Shown one piece after another: positions 27,741 to 35,244 of a stretch of 64,000 nucleotides of DNA (position 1 is the first letter of the stretch; every line of letters starts with the position of its first letter). A program made the translations under genes and the position numbers. The stretch covers positions 1 through 64,000 of the forward strand of contig DATMGH010000150.1 of assembly GCA_035555675.1 (NCBI GenBank). Direction: 5' to 3'. The stretch comes from Solirubrobacter sp035555675 (GTDB lineage: Bacteria > Actinomycetota > Thermoleophilia > Solirubrobacterales > Solirubrobacteraceae). Below the pieces are notes generated by a model. The model made no database searches. It was given only the letters and a program-made list of their open reading frames with translations, and had not been told where the DNA came from.

Positions 27741-28823
27741 ATGAGTGCAACCGCGGTGAACGAACGCCTGGCCGCGCTGACCGCGGCGGGCACCTCCGTC
27801 TGGCTCGACCAGCTGTCGCGTGGCCTGATCGAGTCCGGCGAGCTCGCGCGCATGGTCGCCGAGGACTCCCTGCGCGGGGTCACGTCGAACCCAGCGATCT
27901 TCGAGAAGTCGATCCTCGGCTCCGACGACTACGACGGGCAGCTGCGCGCGCTGTCCGACAAGCCCGCGCGGGAGATCTACCGCGCGATGGCGCTGCAGGA
28001 CGTGCAGGCGGCCTGCGACATCCTGCGGCCGGTCTACGACGCCACCGGCGGCGCGGACGGCTACGTGTCCTGGGAGGTCGCGCCGCGGCTCGCGCACGAC
28101 ACCGAGGGGACGCTCGAGCAGGCGAAGCTGTACTGGGGCCTGGTCGACCGCCCGAACCTGATGATCAAGATCCCGGCGACCGAGGAGGGCCTGCCGGCGA
28201 TCGAGCAGGCGCTGTTCGACGGGCTCAACATCAACGTCACGCTGCTGTTCAGCGTCGCGGCGTACGAGCGCGTGATGGAGGCGTTCATCCGCGCCATGGA
28301 GCGGCGCGTCGAGGCCGGGCTCCCGCTCGACCGCCACTCGGTCGCGTCCTTCTTCGTCTCGCGGGTGGACACCGAGGTGGACAAGCGGCTCGGCGAAGGC
28401 CATCCGCTCCGCGGCACCGCGGGCCTCGCCAACGCGCGGGCCGCGTACGGCGCCTTCCAGCGCGTGTTCGGCGGCGAGCGCTTCGCCGCGCTGCGCGAGG
28501 CCGGCTGCCCGGTGCAGCGGCCGCTGTGGGCGTCGACCGGCGTCAAGAACCCGGCCTACCCGCCGACGCTGTACGTCTGGGGCCTGGTCGCGCCGGACAC
28601 GGTCAACACGATGCCGCTGCCGGTCGTGCAGGCCGCCGGCGCCGAGGGCGGCGTCACCGGCGCCACCGCCGCCGAGGACCCGACCGCGGACCTGGCCGCG
28701 CTGGCCGAGGCCGGCATCGACATGACCGACGTCACCGATCAGCTGCTGCGCGAGGGCATCGACGCGTTCATGGTGCCGATGCAGAAGCTGCTCGAGGGCA
28801 TCGAGGCCAAGCGAGGCGGCTGA
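27741..28823 (+). CDS. tal: Transaldolase
   Basis: 360 residues, the actinobacterial transaldolase class. SLRGVTSNPAIFEKSI holds the phosphate-binding start of the barrel, and NLMIKIPATEEG contains the Schiff-base lysine. The C-terminal part carries WASTGVKNPAYPPTLYV and NTMPLPVV. It moves a three-carbon unit between sugar phosphates in the pentose phosphate pathway. ATG at 27741 is used; an in-frame ATG at 27729 is an alternative. The 3' end overlaps the ABC ATPase gene on the other strand by 56 nt. Confidence 0.95.
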   Translation: MSATAVNERLAALTAAGTSVWLDQLSRGLIESGELARMVAEDSLRGVTSNPAIFEKSILGSDDYDGQLRALSDKPAREIYRAMALQDVQAACDILRPVYDATGGADGYVSWEVAPRLAHDTEGTLEQAKLYWGLVDRPNLMIKIPATEEGLPAIEQALFDGLNINVTLLFSVAAYERVMEAFIRAMERRVEAGLPLDRHSVASFFVSRVDTEVDKRLGEGHPLRGTAGLANARAAYGAFQRVFGGERFAALREAGCPVQRPLWASTGVKNPAYPPTLYVWGLVAPDTVNTMPLPVVQAAGAEGGVTGATAAEDPTADLAALAEAGIDMTDVTDQLLREGIDAFMVPMQKLLEGIEAKRGG

Positions 28824-29520
28824 GGTCGAACCCGGCGGGCAGCTCCAGGTCGTGCGCGGCCAGGAGCGGCTCGTCGTCGAGGATCTCGCGGGTCGGGCCG
28901 TCGGCGACGACCCGGCCCGCGGACAGCAGCACCGACCGCTCGCACAGCGCCGCCGCCAGCGGCAGGTCGTGCGTGACCACGACCAGCGTGCGGTCGATCG
29001 CGTCGAGCGTCTCGATCAGCTCGCGGCGCGTGCGCGGGTCGAGGTTCGCGGACGGCTCGTCGAGCACCAGCACGCTCGGGTCCATCGCCAGCACGCCGGC
29101 GATCGCCACCCGGCGGCGCTGGCCGAGGCTGAGCTGGTGCGGCGCGCGATCGGCGTGCTCGCTCATGCGGACCGTTTCGAGCGCGGTGGCGACGCGCTGC
29201 TCGACGTCCGGCAGGCCGAGGTTGAGCGGGCCGAACGCGACGTCCTCGCGCACCGTCGGCATGAACAGCTGGTCGTCCGGGTCCTGGAAGATCAGCCCGA
29301 CGCGGGCGCGCAGCGCCTTGTCCTCGGGGCGCAGGCCCGCGACCTCGAGGCTGCCGGTACCGCGCAGCAGGCCGTTGAGGTGCAGCATCAGCGTCGTCTT
29401 GCCGGCGCCGTTGGGGCCGAGCACGGCGACGCGCTCGTCGTGCGCGACGTCGAGGTCGACGCCGTCGAGCCCCGTGATCCCGTTCGGGTACGTGTAGCGC
29501 AGGCCGCGCGCGCGGATCAT
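28768..29520 (-). CDS. cbiO: ECF transporter ATPase (CbiO/NikO type)
   Basis: 250 residues. Walker A is GPNGAGKTT, the Q-loop is FQDPDDQLF (typical of ECF ATPases), the signature is LSLGQRRRVAIAG and Walker B is VLVLDEPSANLDP. It powers metal import with CbiM and CbiQ. Overlaps cbiQ by 4 nt. The last 18 or so codons run antisense into tal. Confidence 0.93.
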   Translation of the reverse strand: MIRARGLRYTYPNGITGLDGVDLDVAHDERVAVLGPNGAGKTTLMLHLNGLLRGTGSLEVAGLRPEDKALRARVGLIFQDPDDQLFMPTVREDVAFGPLNLGLPDVEQRVATALETVRMSEHADRAPHQLSLGQRRRVAIAGVLAMDPSVLVLDEPSANLDPRTRRELIETLDAIDRTLVVVTHDLPLAAALCERSVLLSAGRVVADGPTREILDDEPLLAAHDLELPAGFDLSRLAWPRCPRAASASAP

Positions 29521-30221
29521 GCCGCGATCCGGACGGCCAGCAGCGGGGCCGCCAGGGCGGCGAGGAACAGCGCGTCGGCGCGCCGGAACGCCAGCGCGTG
29601 CAGGCGCGGCATCTGCTCGCGCCAGCCGCGCGCCAGCATCGCCAGGTGGACGCGCTCGGCGCGGTCGTACGTGCGCAGGAACAGCGCGGTGGCGACCCGC
29701 CCGAGCGCCTGCGCCTGCAGCGCGTGGCGGGGGGCGTAGCCGCGCGCCGTGAGCGCGGCGCGCATGCGGGTCGTCTCGTCCACGATCGTGAACAGGTAGC
29801 GGTACATGAACGCCGCGATCAGGACCAGCAGGCGGGGAGCGTGGAGGCGCTCGAGCGCGTGCAGGATGTCCGGGAACCCGGTCGTCGCCGACAGGAGCAC
29901 CGCGCTGGACGTGCCGAGCAGGGCCTTGGGCGCGACGGTCGCGAACGCGGTGACGCCGTGGAGCGGGATCAGCAGCGCCACGAACAGCAGCGCGGGGATG
30001 ACGATGCGCGCGCGGCTCGCGAGCGTGCGCGGCGGGATCCGGGCGGCGACGGCGACGGCGGCGAGCGCGAGCGCGCAGGCGCCGTGGACCGCGGGGCGCG
30101 ACGTGCTGACCGCCACCAGCGTGATGCCGGTCAGCCCGAGGAGCTTCGCGCGCGGGTCGAGCCGGTGGATCGGGCTGTGCGGGTCCCCCGCGACGCCGGT
30201 GTGGAGGTGCCCGCCGCTCAC
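29517..30221 (-). CDS. cbiQ: ECF transporter T component CbiQ
   Basis: 234 residues. Several hydrophobic helices and the cytosolic coupling motifs ARG are visible (ALTARGYAP and LAMLARGWREQ), which link the membrane unit to the ATPase. The N-terminus HRLDPRAKLLGL is typical of CbiQ. Overlaps the PDGLE gene by 4 nt. Confidence 0.93.
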   Translation of the reverse strand: MSGGHLHTGVAGDPHSPIHRLDPRAKLLGLTGITLVAVSTSRPAVHGACALALAAVAVAARIPPRTLASRARIVIPALLFVALLIPLHGVTAFATVAPKALLGTSSAVLLSATTGFPDILHALERLHAPRLLVLIAAFMYRYLFTIVDETTRMRAALTARGYAPRHALQAQALGRVATALFLRTYDRAERVHLAMLARGWREQMPRLHALAFRRADALFLAALAAPLLAVRIAA

Positions 30222-30487
30222 CGCCGCGCGATCCGGACGACGCCGTAGCCGGTGGCGAAGACCAGCAGCGTGCCGGCGAACCCCGCCAGCGCGGTCGCCA
30301 GCCGCGGGTCGCCGATCCCGGGGAAGCTGTAGCCGCCGAGCGGGCCGCTGCGGGCCTTGCCGGCGTGAGCGAACTCGTGGTTGGCCGCCACGTGCTCGAG
30401 CCCGTCCGGGTGGCTGGACGCGAACGGGGAGGCGAGCGTGCCGAGCGCGATCGCGACCGCCAGCGCGAGCAGCGTGAAGCGCTTCAC
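30218..30487 (-). CDS. PDGLE-domain accessory membrane protein (CbiN/NikN analogue)
   Basis: 89 residues. SSHPDGLEHVA is the domain signature, flanked by an N-terminal hydrophobic helix and a C-terminal one (ATALAGFAGTLLVFATGYGVV). In nickel and cobalt ECF systems such proteins take the place of CbiN. The GTG at 30487 overlaps the cbiM stop (GTGA). Confidence 0.88.
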   Translation of the reverse strand: MKRFTLLALAVAIALGTLASPFASSHPDGLEHVAANHEFAHAGKARSGPLGGYSFPGIGDPRLATALAGFAGTLLVFATGYGVVRIARR

Positions 30488-31119
30488 GCCGGCACCGCGC
30501 GGCGGCCGACCAGGTCGGGCCGCGTCGACAGGACCGCGCTGACCGCCGCGACGGTGATCACCGCCTCGCCGACCCCGATCAGCGCGTGCACGCCGAGCAT
30601 CGCCGGCAGGACGGTGCCGAGCGGCACGGTGCCGGAGAGCGCGAGCTCCAGCGAGGTCGCGGTCGCGCCCGCCATCACCGCCAGCCAGGCGCCGGCGGCG
30701 GCGATCGGCAGGAGGCGAGCCGGCGCCGCCGTGCGCGCCGCGTGCATCAGCCCGCCGACCAGCAGCGCGCCGATCACGCCCATGTTGAGGATGTTCGCCC
30801 CGAGTGCGGTGATCCCGCCGTCCGCGAACACCAGCGCCTGGACCGTGATCACCACCGCCAGCGTCAGGCACGCGAGCCAGGGTCCGAGCAGGATCGCCGC
30901 CAGCGCCGCGCCGAGGAAGTGCCCGCTGGTCCCGCCCGCGATCGGGAAGTTGAGCATCTGGGCCGCGAACACGAACGCGGCGGTGACGCCGAGCAGCGGG
31001 ACCCGGCGCTCGTCGAGGTCGGCGCTCGCCTTGCGCAGCCCGACGCCGACGGCGACCACGGCGGGGACGGCGCAGGCCACCGCGACGTCCGTGGTCAGGA
31101 ACCCATCAGGGATGTGCAT
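30484..31119 (-). CDS. cbiM: Substrate-binding membrane component CbiM/NikM
   Basis: 211 residues. The mature N-terminus MHIPDGFL is the invariant metal-coordinating start of CbiM/NikM (N-terminal amine and His2). Multi-span membrane protein with GHFLGAALAAILLGPW and NMGVIGALL. Specificity between Co2+ and Ni2+ cannot be read from the sequence alone, but the operator upstream of this operon favours nickel. Start lies inside the end of the Fur-family gene. Confidence 0.92.
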   Translation of the reverse strand: MHIPDGFLTTDVAVACAVPAVVAVGVGLRKASADLDERRVPLLGVTAAFVFAAQMLNFPIAGGTSGHFLGAALAAILLGPWLACLTLAVVITVQALVFADGGITALGANILNMGVIGALLVGGLMHAARTAAPARLLPIAAAGAWLAVMAGATATSLELALSGTVPLGTVLPAMLGVHALIGVGEAVITVAAVSAVLSTRPDLVGRRAVPA

Positions 31120-31552
31120 GGCTCTCCTTGCAGCCGGCGCACAGACCGACGATCGGGAAGTGGGTGAAGCGCGGGCGGTAGCCGAGCTCGCGCTCGATCG
31201 CGTCCTTGGCCGCGGCGAGCCGCTCGGGCGCGACCGCCTCGTAGGCGCCGCAGCGCTCGCAGGTGACGAAGTCGGCGTCGGCGTGGGCGAGCGAGTACAG
31301 GCCCGGGCCGTGCCCGAGGTGGACGTGGCGGACGAGGCCGATCGCCTCGAGCGTGTCCAGGTTGCGGTAGACCGACGCGACGTCGCCTCCGTCGGCGAGC
31401 TCCTCCGCCGTGCGCGGGCGCCGGTCGGCGTACAGCCGGGCGAGCACCTGGCGGCGGCTGGCCGAGACGCGAAGGCCGTGGGCGCGCAGGGCGTCGAGGG
31501 CGGACTGCAGGTCAGGCGCGTCGAGCGGCGCCGCGTGGTGCGCCAGCGTCAT
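31106..31552 (-). CDS. Fur-family metalloregulator, probable nickel regulator (Nur)
   Basis: 148 residues. The winged helix is SASRRQVLARLYADRRPRTAEEL with VASVYRNLDTLEAIGLV as recognition region. The dimerisation part has HVHLGHGPGLYSLAH and two CxxC pairs (CERC and CAGC) for structural zinc. It overlaps cbiM by 14 nt and so heads the uptake operon. The repeat TTGCAA-N5-TCGCAA 21-37 nt before its ATG matches the Nur box known from Streptomyces, hence the Nur assignment. Zur or a cobalt sensor is the alternative. Confidence 0.85.
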   Translation of the reverse strand: MTLAHHAAPLDAPDLQSALDALRAHGLRVSASRRQVLARLYADRRPRTAEELADGGDVASVYRNLDTLEAIGLVRHVHLGHGPGLYSLAHADADFVTCERCGAYEAVAPERLAAAKDAIERELGYRPRFTHFPIVGLCAGCKESHAHP

Positions 31553-31566
31553 CGACCGAGAGTCTC

Positions 31567-31589
31567 TCGCAATTGCAAGTGGGTCGCAA
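31567..31589. promoter_or_regulatory. Nur-box-like operator of the metal uptake operon
   Basis: Three TYGCAA hexamers: TCGCAA (31567-31572), TTGCAA (31573-31578) and TCGCAA (31584-31589), the last two separated by 5 nt. From memory, the Streptomyces Nur box is TTGCAA-N5-TTGCAA. It lies 21-37 nt (core) upstream of the Fur-family start, a repressor-like position. Binding is inferred. Confidence 0.6.
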
Positions 31590-31613
31590 CTACGTGGCCC
31601 GGCGGGCGGCGCC

Positions 31614-31634
31614 GCGAGTGGTCGTTTTCCGGCG
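31614..31634 (-). repeat. Partial inverted copy of the 19.5-20.2 kb repeat
   Basis: On the minus strand 21 bases are identical to the linker part of repeat copy 2 (core GGAAAACGACCACTCGC). Flanking bases are not conserved, but GC-rich hairpin-capable sequence (GGCGCGGGCCGCC) again precedes the linker. It lies between the Nur box and tRNA-Ser. Confidence 0.65.
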
Positions 31635-31684
31635 GCCCGCGCCAAGGTTCGACCGCTCGACGCGCGTGCGCGCGGACGCCGGAA

Positions 31685-31771
31685 CGGAGGGGGCGGGATT
31701 CGAACCCGCGGTCCGCGTGAACGGACTCCGGTTTTCAAGACCGGTGCATTCGACCGCTCTGCCACCCCTCC
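31685..31771 (-). tRNA. tRNA-Ser (anticodon UGA)
   Basis: Acceptor arms GGAGGGG and CCCCTCC pair, followed by discriminator G. The anticodon loop is CTTGAAA within CCGGT/ACCGG, giving TGA. A long variable arm (GTCCG/CGGAC) is typical of tRNA-Ser. GGTTCGAATCC forms the T arm. CCA is not encoded. Confidence 0.95.
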
Positions 31772-31818
31772 CGGCCCGGTCAAGAGTACGCGGCCGTGTG
31801 CTTAGGTGATCGCCTCAG

Positions 31819-32880
31819 ATGGCCATTTCTCTGTTCGGAGGTGCCGGGCGGCGCCGGAGTGTCAGTCGCCTGCGCGCCGGCGGCGACGTCGCCGTTGACC
31901 TCGGTACCGCGAACACGGTCGTCTATGTGCGCGGGCGCGGCATCGTGCTCTCCGAGCCGTCCGTGGTCGCGATCGACCAGAAAACCGGTGAGGTGCACGC
32001 GGTCGGCTCGGACGCCCAGCGGATGATCGGGCGCACGCCCGCGACGATCTCCGCCGACCGGCCGCTGCGCCACGGCGTGATCGCCGACTTCGAAGTGACG
32101 GAGGCGATGCTCCGCCAGTTCGTCGGCAAGGTGTTGAACTCGCGGTTCGCGCGCCCGCGGATGGTGATCTGCGCGCCGTCGGGCATCACCGAGGTCGAGC
32201 GGAGGGCGGTCGAAGAGGCGACGCTGTCGGCGGGCGCCCGCGAGGTCCACCTGATCGAGGAGTCCCTGGCCGCCGCGATCGGCGCCGGGATCGACATCGG
32301 CGAGCCCGTCGGGCGCATGGTCGTCGACATCGGCGGCGGGACGTCCGAGGTGGCGGTGATCTCCCTGGGCGGGCTGGTCGTCGCGCGGTCGCTGCGCGTC
32401 GGCGGCTACGACCTCGACGACGCGATCACCAACCACATCCGGCTCGAGCACCGGATGGCGATCGGCTCCCAGAGCGCGGAGGCGATCAAGCTCGCCGCCG
32501 GGTCCGCGATCCCGCTGGGCGACGAGATCGAGACGTCGATCCGCGGGCGCGACCTCGCGTCCGGGCTGCCGCGCGAGATCGTGTTGACGAGCGAGGAGGT
32601 CCGTCACGCCATCGCGGTCCCTCTCGCCGACATCATGACCGCGATCCACGCGACGCTGGAGGAGACCCCGCCCGAGCTCGCCGCCGACATCACCACCGAG
32701 GGCGTCCTCCTGGCCGGCGGCGGCTCGCTCCTGCGCGGCTTCGACCAGCGCGTGGCGGCCGAGACCGGCATGCCCGTCCGGCTCGCCGACGACCCCCTGG
32801 CGTGCGTCGCGACCGGCGCCGGAATGTCACTCGAAGAGCTCGACACCCTGCCCCGCGGGCGGCGGAATCGGGCGAGCTGA
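31819..32880 (+). CDS. mreB: MreB/Mbl-family actin-like protein
   Basis: 353 residues. Nucleotide-binding motifs are VAVDLGTANTVVYVRGRG (phosphate 1), MVVDIGGGTSEVAVISLGG (phosphate 2) and VLLAGGGSLLRGFD (adenosine). The N-terminus has a short Arg-rich stretch that could aid membrane contact. It forms membrane-associated filaments that guide wall synthesis in rods. It stands alone here, without mreC, mreD or rodA, and lies between tRNA genes. AGGTGA lies about 9 nt upstream of the ATG. Confidence 0.93.
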   Translation: MAISLFGGAGRRRSVSRLRAGGDVAVDLGTANTVVYVRGRGIVLSEPSVVAIDQKTGEVHAVGSDAQRMIGRTPATISADRPLRHGVIADFEVTEAMLRQFVGKVLNSRFARPRMVICAPSGITEVERRAVEEATLSAGAREVHLIEESLAAAIGAGIDIGEPVGRMVVDIGGGTSEVAVISLGGLVVARSLRVGGYDLDDAITNHIRLEHRMAIGSQSAEAIKLAAGSAIPLGDEIETSIRGRDLASGLPREIVLTSEEVRHAIAVPLADIMTAIHATLEETPPELAADITTEGVLLAGGGSLLRGFDQRVAAETGMPVRLADDPLACVATGAGMSLEELDTLPRGRRNRAS

Positions 32881-32892
32881 TCGCGGGGTCAC

Positions 32893-32898
32893 TACACT
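32893..32898 (+). promoter_or_regulatory. Putative -10 element of tRNA-Ser(GCU)
   Basis: TACACT lies 10 nt before the tRNA 5' end. The same hexamer occurs before the neighbouring tRNA-Arg. No clear -35 element is seen. Confidence 0.4.
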
Positions 32899-32908
32899 CC
32901 GCGGACCG

Positions 32909-32998
32909 GGACAGGTGGCCGAGTGGCTGAAGGCACTCGCCTGCTAAGCGAGTATGGGGTTTATAGCTCCATCGCGGGTTCGAATCCCGCCCTGTCCG
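32909..32998 (+). tRNA. tRNA-Ser (anticodon GCU)
   Basis: Acceptor arms GGACAGG and CCTGTCC, discriminator G. The anticodon stem CTCGC/GCGAG encloses CTGCTAA, giving GCT. A long variable arm and GGGTTCGAATCCC T arm are present. CCA is not encoded. Confidence 0.96.
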
Positions 32999-33019
32999 CT
33001 GGCGCCGGGCCGACCGGGC

Positions 33020-33025
33020 TACACT
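33020..33025 (+). promoter_or_regulatory. Putative -10 element of tRNA-Arg(ACG)
   Basis: TACACT 18 nt before the tRNA 5' end, identical to the hexamer before tRNA-Ser(GCU). Confidence 0.35.
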
Positions 33026-33043
33026 GATCGGCCGCAGCGTCTT

Positions 33044-33120
<77 letters not shown>

Positions 33121-33123
33121 TCG

Positions 33124-33148
33124 AAAGCCCCGCTAACCGCGGGGTTTT
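33124..33148 (+). terminator. Rho-independent terminator after tRNA-Arg
   Basis: CCCCGC and GCGGGG around the loop TAACC form a 6-bp GC stem, directly followed by TTTT. It ends the tRNA transcript. It lies just inside the left end of the island. Confidence 0.8.
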
Positions 33149-33246
33149 CGCGTTTCTGGGGGTGCGTTGCGCGCGACCTTGTGGTTGGGCTTGTGGTCCA
33201 GGCGGCGAGATCTCGTTCTTGGGCGGCACGTCCTAGCGACGCTCGC

Positions 33247-33749
33247 TCATGTCGCGCCCGAGCACGCGTCGATGGCCTGGTCGATGAGCGTGGGTCGCAG
33301 CCCAAGCTCGATGCCGTCGGCGATCGCGCGTGCGGGGGTGACGATCGGGACGCCTTGCAGCCACGTCACCTCCTCGTCGGCGAGGTCGCGTCGATGCAAC
33401 CGATAACGCGCGGGCACCTGTCGGTGGGTGCGGTAGCCGCGCGGGACGGTGATGTCGATGTGAGCCGGGCTTATACGTCGCAGAGCTCGTGGAGGTCGAG
33501 CGCCGTCTCGCCGCTCAGCGTGCCGCGTCCATCCGGCCACTGAGCGGCCCGCGCGAACTCGTCGAAGTCTCCGGGCGGCACCAGCTCGATGCGGTACAAG
33601 CCCCGGCCGACGTGCTCGGCCAGGCCACGCTGGGCGTAGTCGTTCAGGCGGCGTGGGTCGATGCCCAGCTCGCGCACATCGCGCGTGCGCACGAAGCCGT
33701 TCTGCCCGGCGGCGAGCGCGAGGGTCTCGGTGAAGATCTGACCGGGCAC
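33247..33749 (-). pseudogene. AbiEi-like type IV antitoxin, frameshifted
   Basis: The N-terminal winged-helix part reads from GTG 33749 (LALAAGQNGFVRTRDVRELG, GLAEHVGRGLYRIELVP) and stops at 33471 after LDLHELCDV. The C-terminal part continues in another frame from SPAHIDITVPRGYRTHRQVP to GVPIVTPARAIADGIELGL and stops at 33247. Removing the extra TA within TATA at 33472-33475 joins the two halves (DV-SPAHIDIT). No AbiEii nucleotidyltransferase toxin follows: only about 100 nt separate it from the island end. The antitoxin alone would have no toxin to oppose. Confidence 0.75.
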
Positions 33750-33964
33750 GGATGTACACAGTGCCGCTTCTTGCGGATGTTCGCACGTCGGCCGATCCTG
33801 GTGTGCGCGTCGCAGCTCTCGAACGGGAGAAGCACCGGAGCGGATCTGCCCAAGGTTGCCCTGAGGATCTGCCGCTCTGTGTTCGGTGGGATGGCCGAGG
33901 GGTATTCTGTGGATCAGCCGATGGTTGTTTCGCGGATCTGCCGAGACGGAGCCGAGCGGTCGTC

Positions 33965-35203
33965 GTGATCGATCGTTCACTGGAACCTCGCGTGCTCGAG
34001 GCACTCGCGGATACTCGAGTCGTTGTCGTGATCGGTGCACGCCAAGTCGGCAAGAGCACGCTGGTGCAGCACATCGCCGGCGAGCGGATGGGAGCCGCCG
34101 TGCTCTCGCTTGACGATGCTGGGACGCGCCAAGCAGCAGCGTCGGACCCGACCGGATTCGTTGCCGACCACTCGACGCCGCTGGTAATCGACGAGGTCCA
34201 GCGGGCTCCTGATCTGCTGCTGGCCATCAAGGCGCGCGTCGACACCGAACAGCGTCCCGGGCAGTACCTGCTGACGGGATCGGCGAACATCCTGACTGCT
34301 CCCCGAATCGCTGATGCGCTGACCGGCCGCGCGGAGTATCTCCGTCTCGGGCCGCTTACGCAGAGCGAGGTGCATGGGGCTGGTGGGACCCTTGTTTCGG
34401 ATCTACTCGACGGACGCTGGCCCAGGGCGTTGGGGGTTGGCGTCGGTCGCACGGCCTACGCGGAGACCGTGGCCGCCGGTGGCTACCCGGACGCGAGAGA
34501 GCGATCCGCCGTACGGCGTGCGCGGTTCTTTGGCAGCTACCTCGACACCGTCATCCAGCGAGATCTTCGCTCGATCGCTCAGGTCCACGACCAAGACAAC
34601 GTTCGCCGGATCTTGTCCGCGATCGCCGCGGTGTCGTCTTCGCTCATGAACGTCGAGAGCCTGGCGCGCGACCTTGGGCTGCCCGCAAGCACGGTTCGCG
34701 CTCACACGTCGCTGCTCGAGACGCTGTTCCTGACCGTGCGGCTGCCGGCTTGGAGCACGAATCTCCTCAACCGTACGATCAGGACGCCAAAGGTCTTCGT
34801 CGCAGACAGCGGCCTGCTCTGCCACCTGACCGGCGCTGCGCCGGAGCGCTTGATCGCGGACGGCAACCTGGCAGGGCCCGCCTTCGAGACGTTCGTCGTC
34901 ACCGAGCTGCTGCGCCAAGCGGAGTGGCAGGAGGACGTGCCGCGCGCCTTCCACTTCCGCGACCGCGATGGACGCGAGGTCGATCTGGTGCTGGAGCGGC
35001 GAGACGGTTCGGTCGCGGGAGTCGAGGTGAAGGCCGCCGCCTCGGTGACGAGCGCGGACTTCCGGGGATTGCGCCACCTGCGCGACAAGCTCGGTGACCG
35101 GTTCAAAGCCGGCGTCGTGCTCTACACCGGCGAGCACGCGTTGCCGTTCGGGGATCGGCTCGCGGCGGTGCCGATCAGCGGGTTGTGGCACGCAGCTCCG
35201 TAA
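33965..35203 (+). CDS. AAA ATPase with DUF4143 domain
   Basis: 412 residues. The N-terminal ATPase has Walker A VVIGARQVGKSTL, Walker B PLVIDEVQRAPDLL and the sensor-like LLTGSANIL. The C-terminal DUF4143 part holds the region around VFVADSGLLCHLTG, then a nuclease-like strand pattern (REVDLVLERRDGSVAGVEVKAA) that resembles a PD-(D/E)xK core: D, E and K in order. These ATPases are frequent in accessory regions, and their role is poorly known. GTG at 33965 is used. A long in-frame extension upstream looks non-coding. Confidence 0.85.
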   Translation: MIDRSLEPRVLEALADTRVVVVIGARQVGKSTLVQHIAGERMGAAVLSLDDAGTRQAAASDPTGFVADHSTPLVIDEVQRAPDLLLAIKARVDTEQRPGQYLLTGSANILTAPRIADALTGRAEYLRLGPLTQSEVHGAGGTLVSDLLDGRWPRALGVGVGRTAYAETVAAGGYPDARERSAVRRARFFGSYLDTVIQRDLRSIAQVHDQDNVRRILSAIAAVSSSLMNVESLARDLGLPASTVRAHTSLLETLFLTVRLPAWSTNLLNRTIRTPKVFVADSGLLCHLTGAAPERLIADGNLAGPAFETFVVTELLRQAEWQEDVPRAFHFRDRDGREVDLVLERRDGSVAGVEVKAAASVTSADFRGLRHLRDKLGDRFKAGVVLYTGEHALPFGDRLAAVPISGLWHAAP

Positions 35204-35244
35204 CCCGTCGGCTACGTGGCAGGACCACAGCGACAGAGACCGTC

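Noticed and set aside
28768..28823. The overlap of transaldolase and ABC ATPase 3' ends as a mis-called end
   Set aside because: Both frames remain open to their stops. Short convergent overlaps also occur at 24807-24904 and 61311-61344, so I accept it.
33752..33964. 71-residue N-terminal extension of the DUF4143 ATPase
   Set aside because: The extension has no homology-like features and is Arg/Cys/Gly-rich. The family starts close to the GTG at 33965.
33247..34452. One 401-residue minus-strand protein covering the whole left part of the island
   Set aside because: Only the last 75 residues are AbiEi-like. The rest is antisense to the ATPase and its leader.
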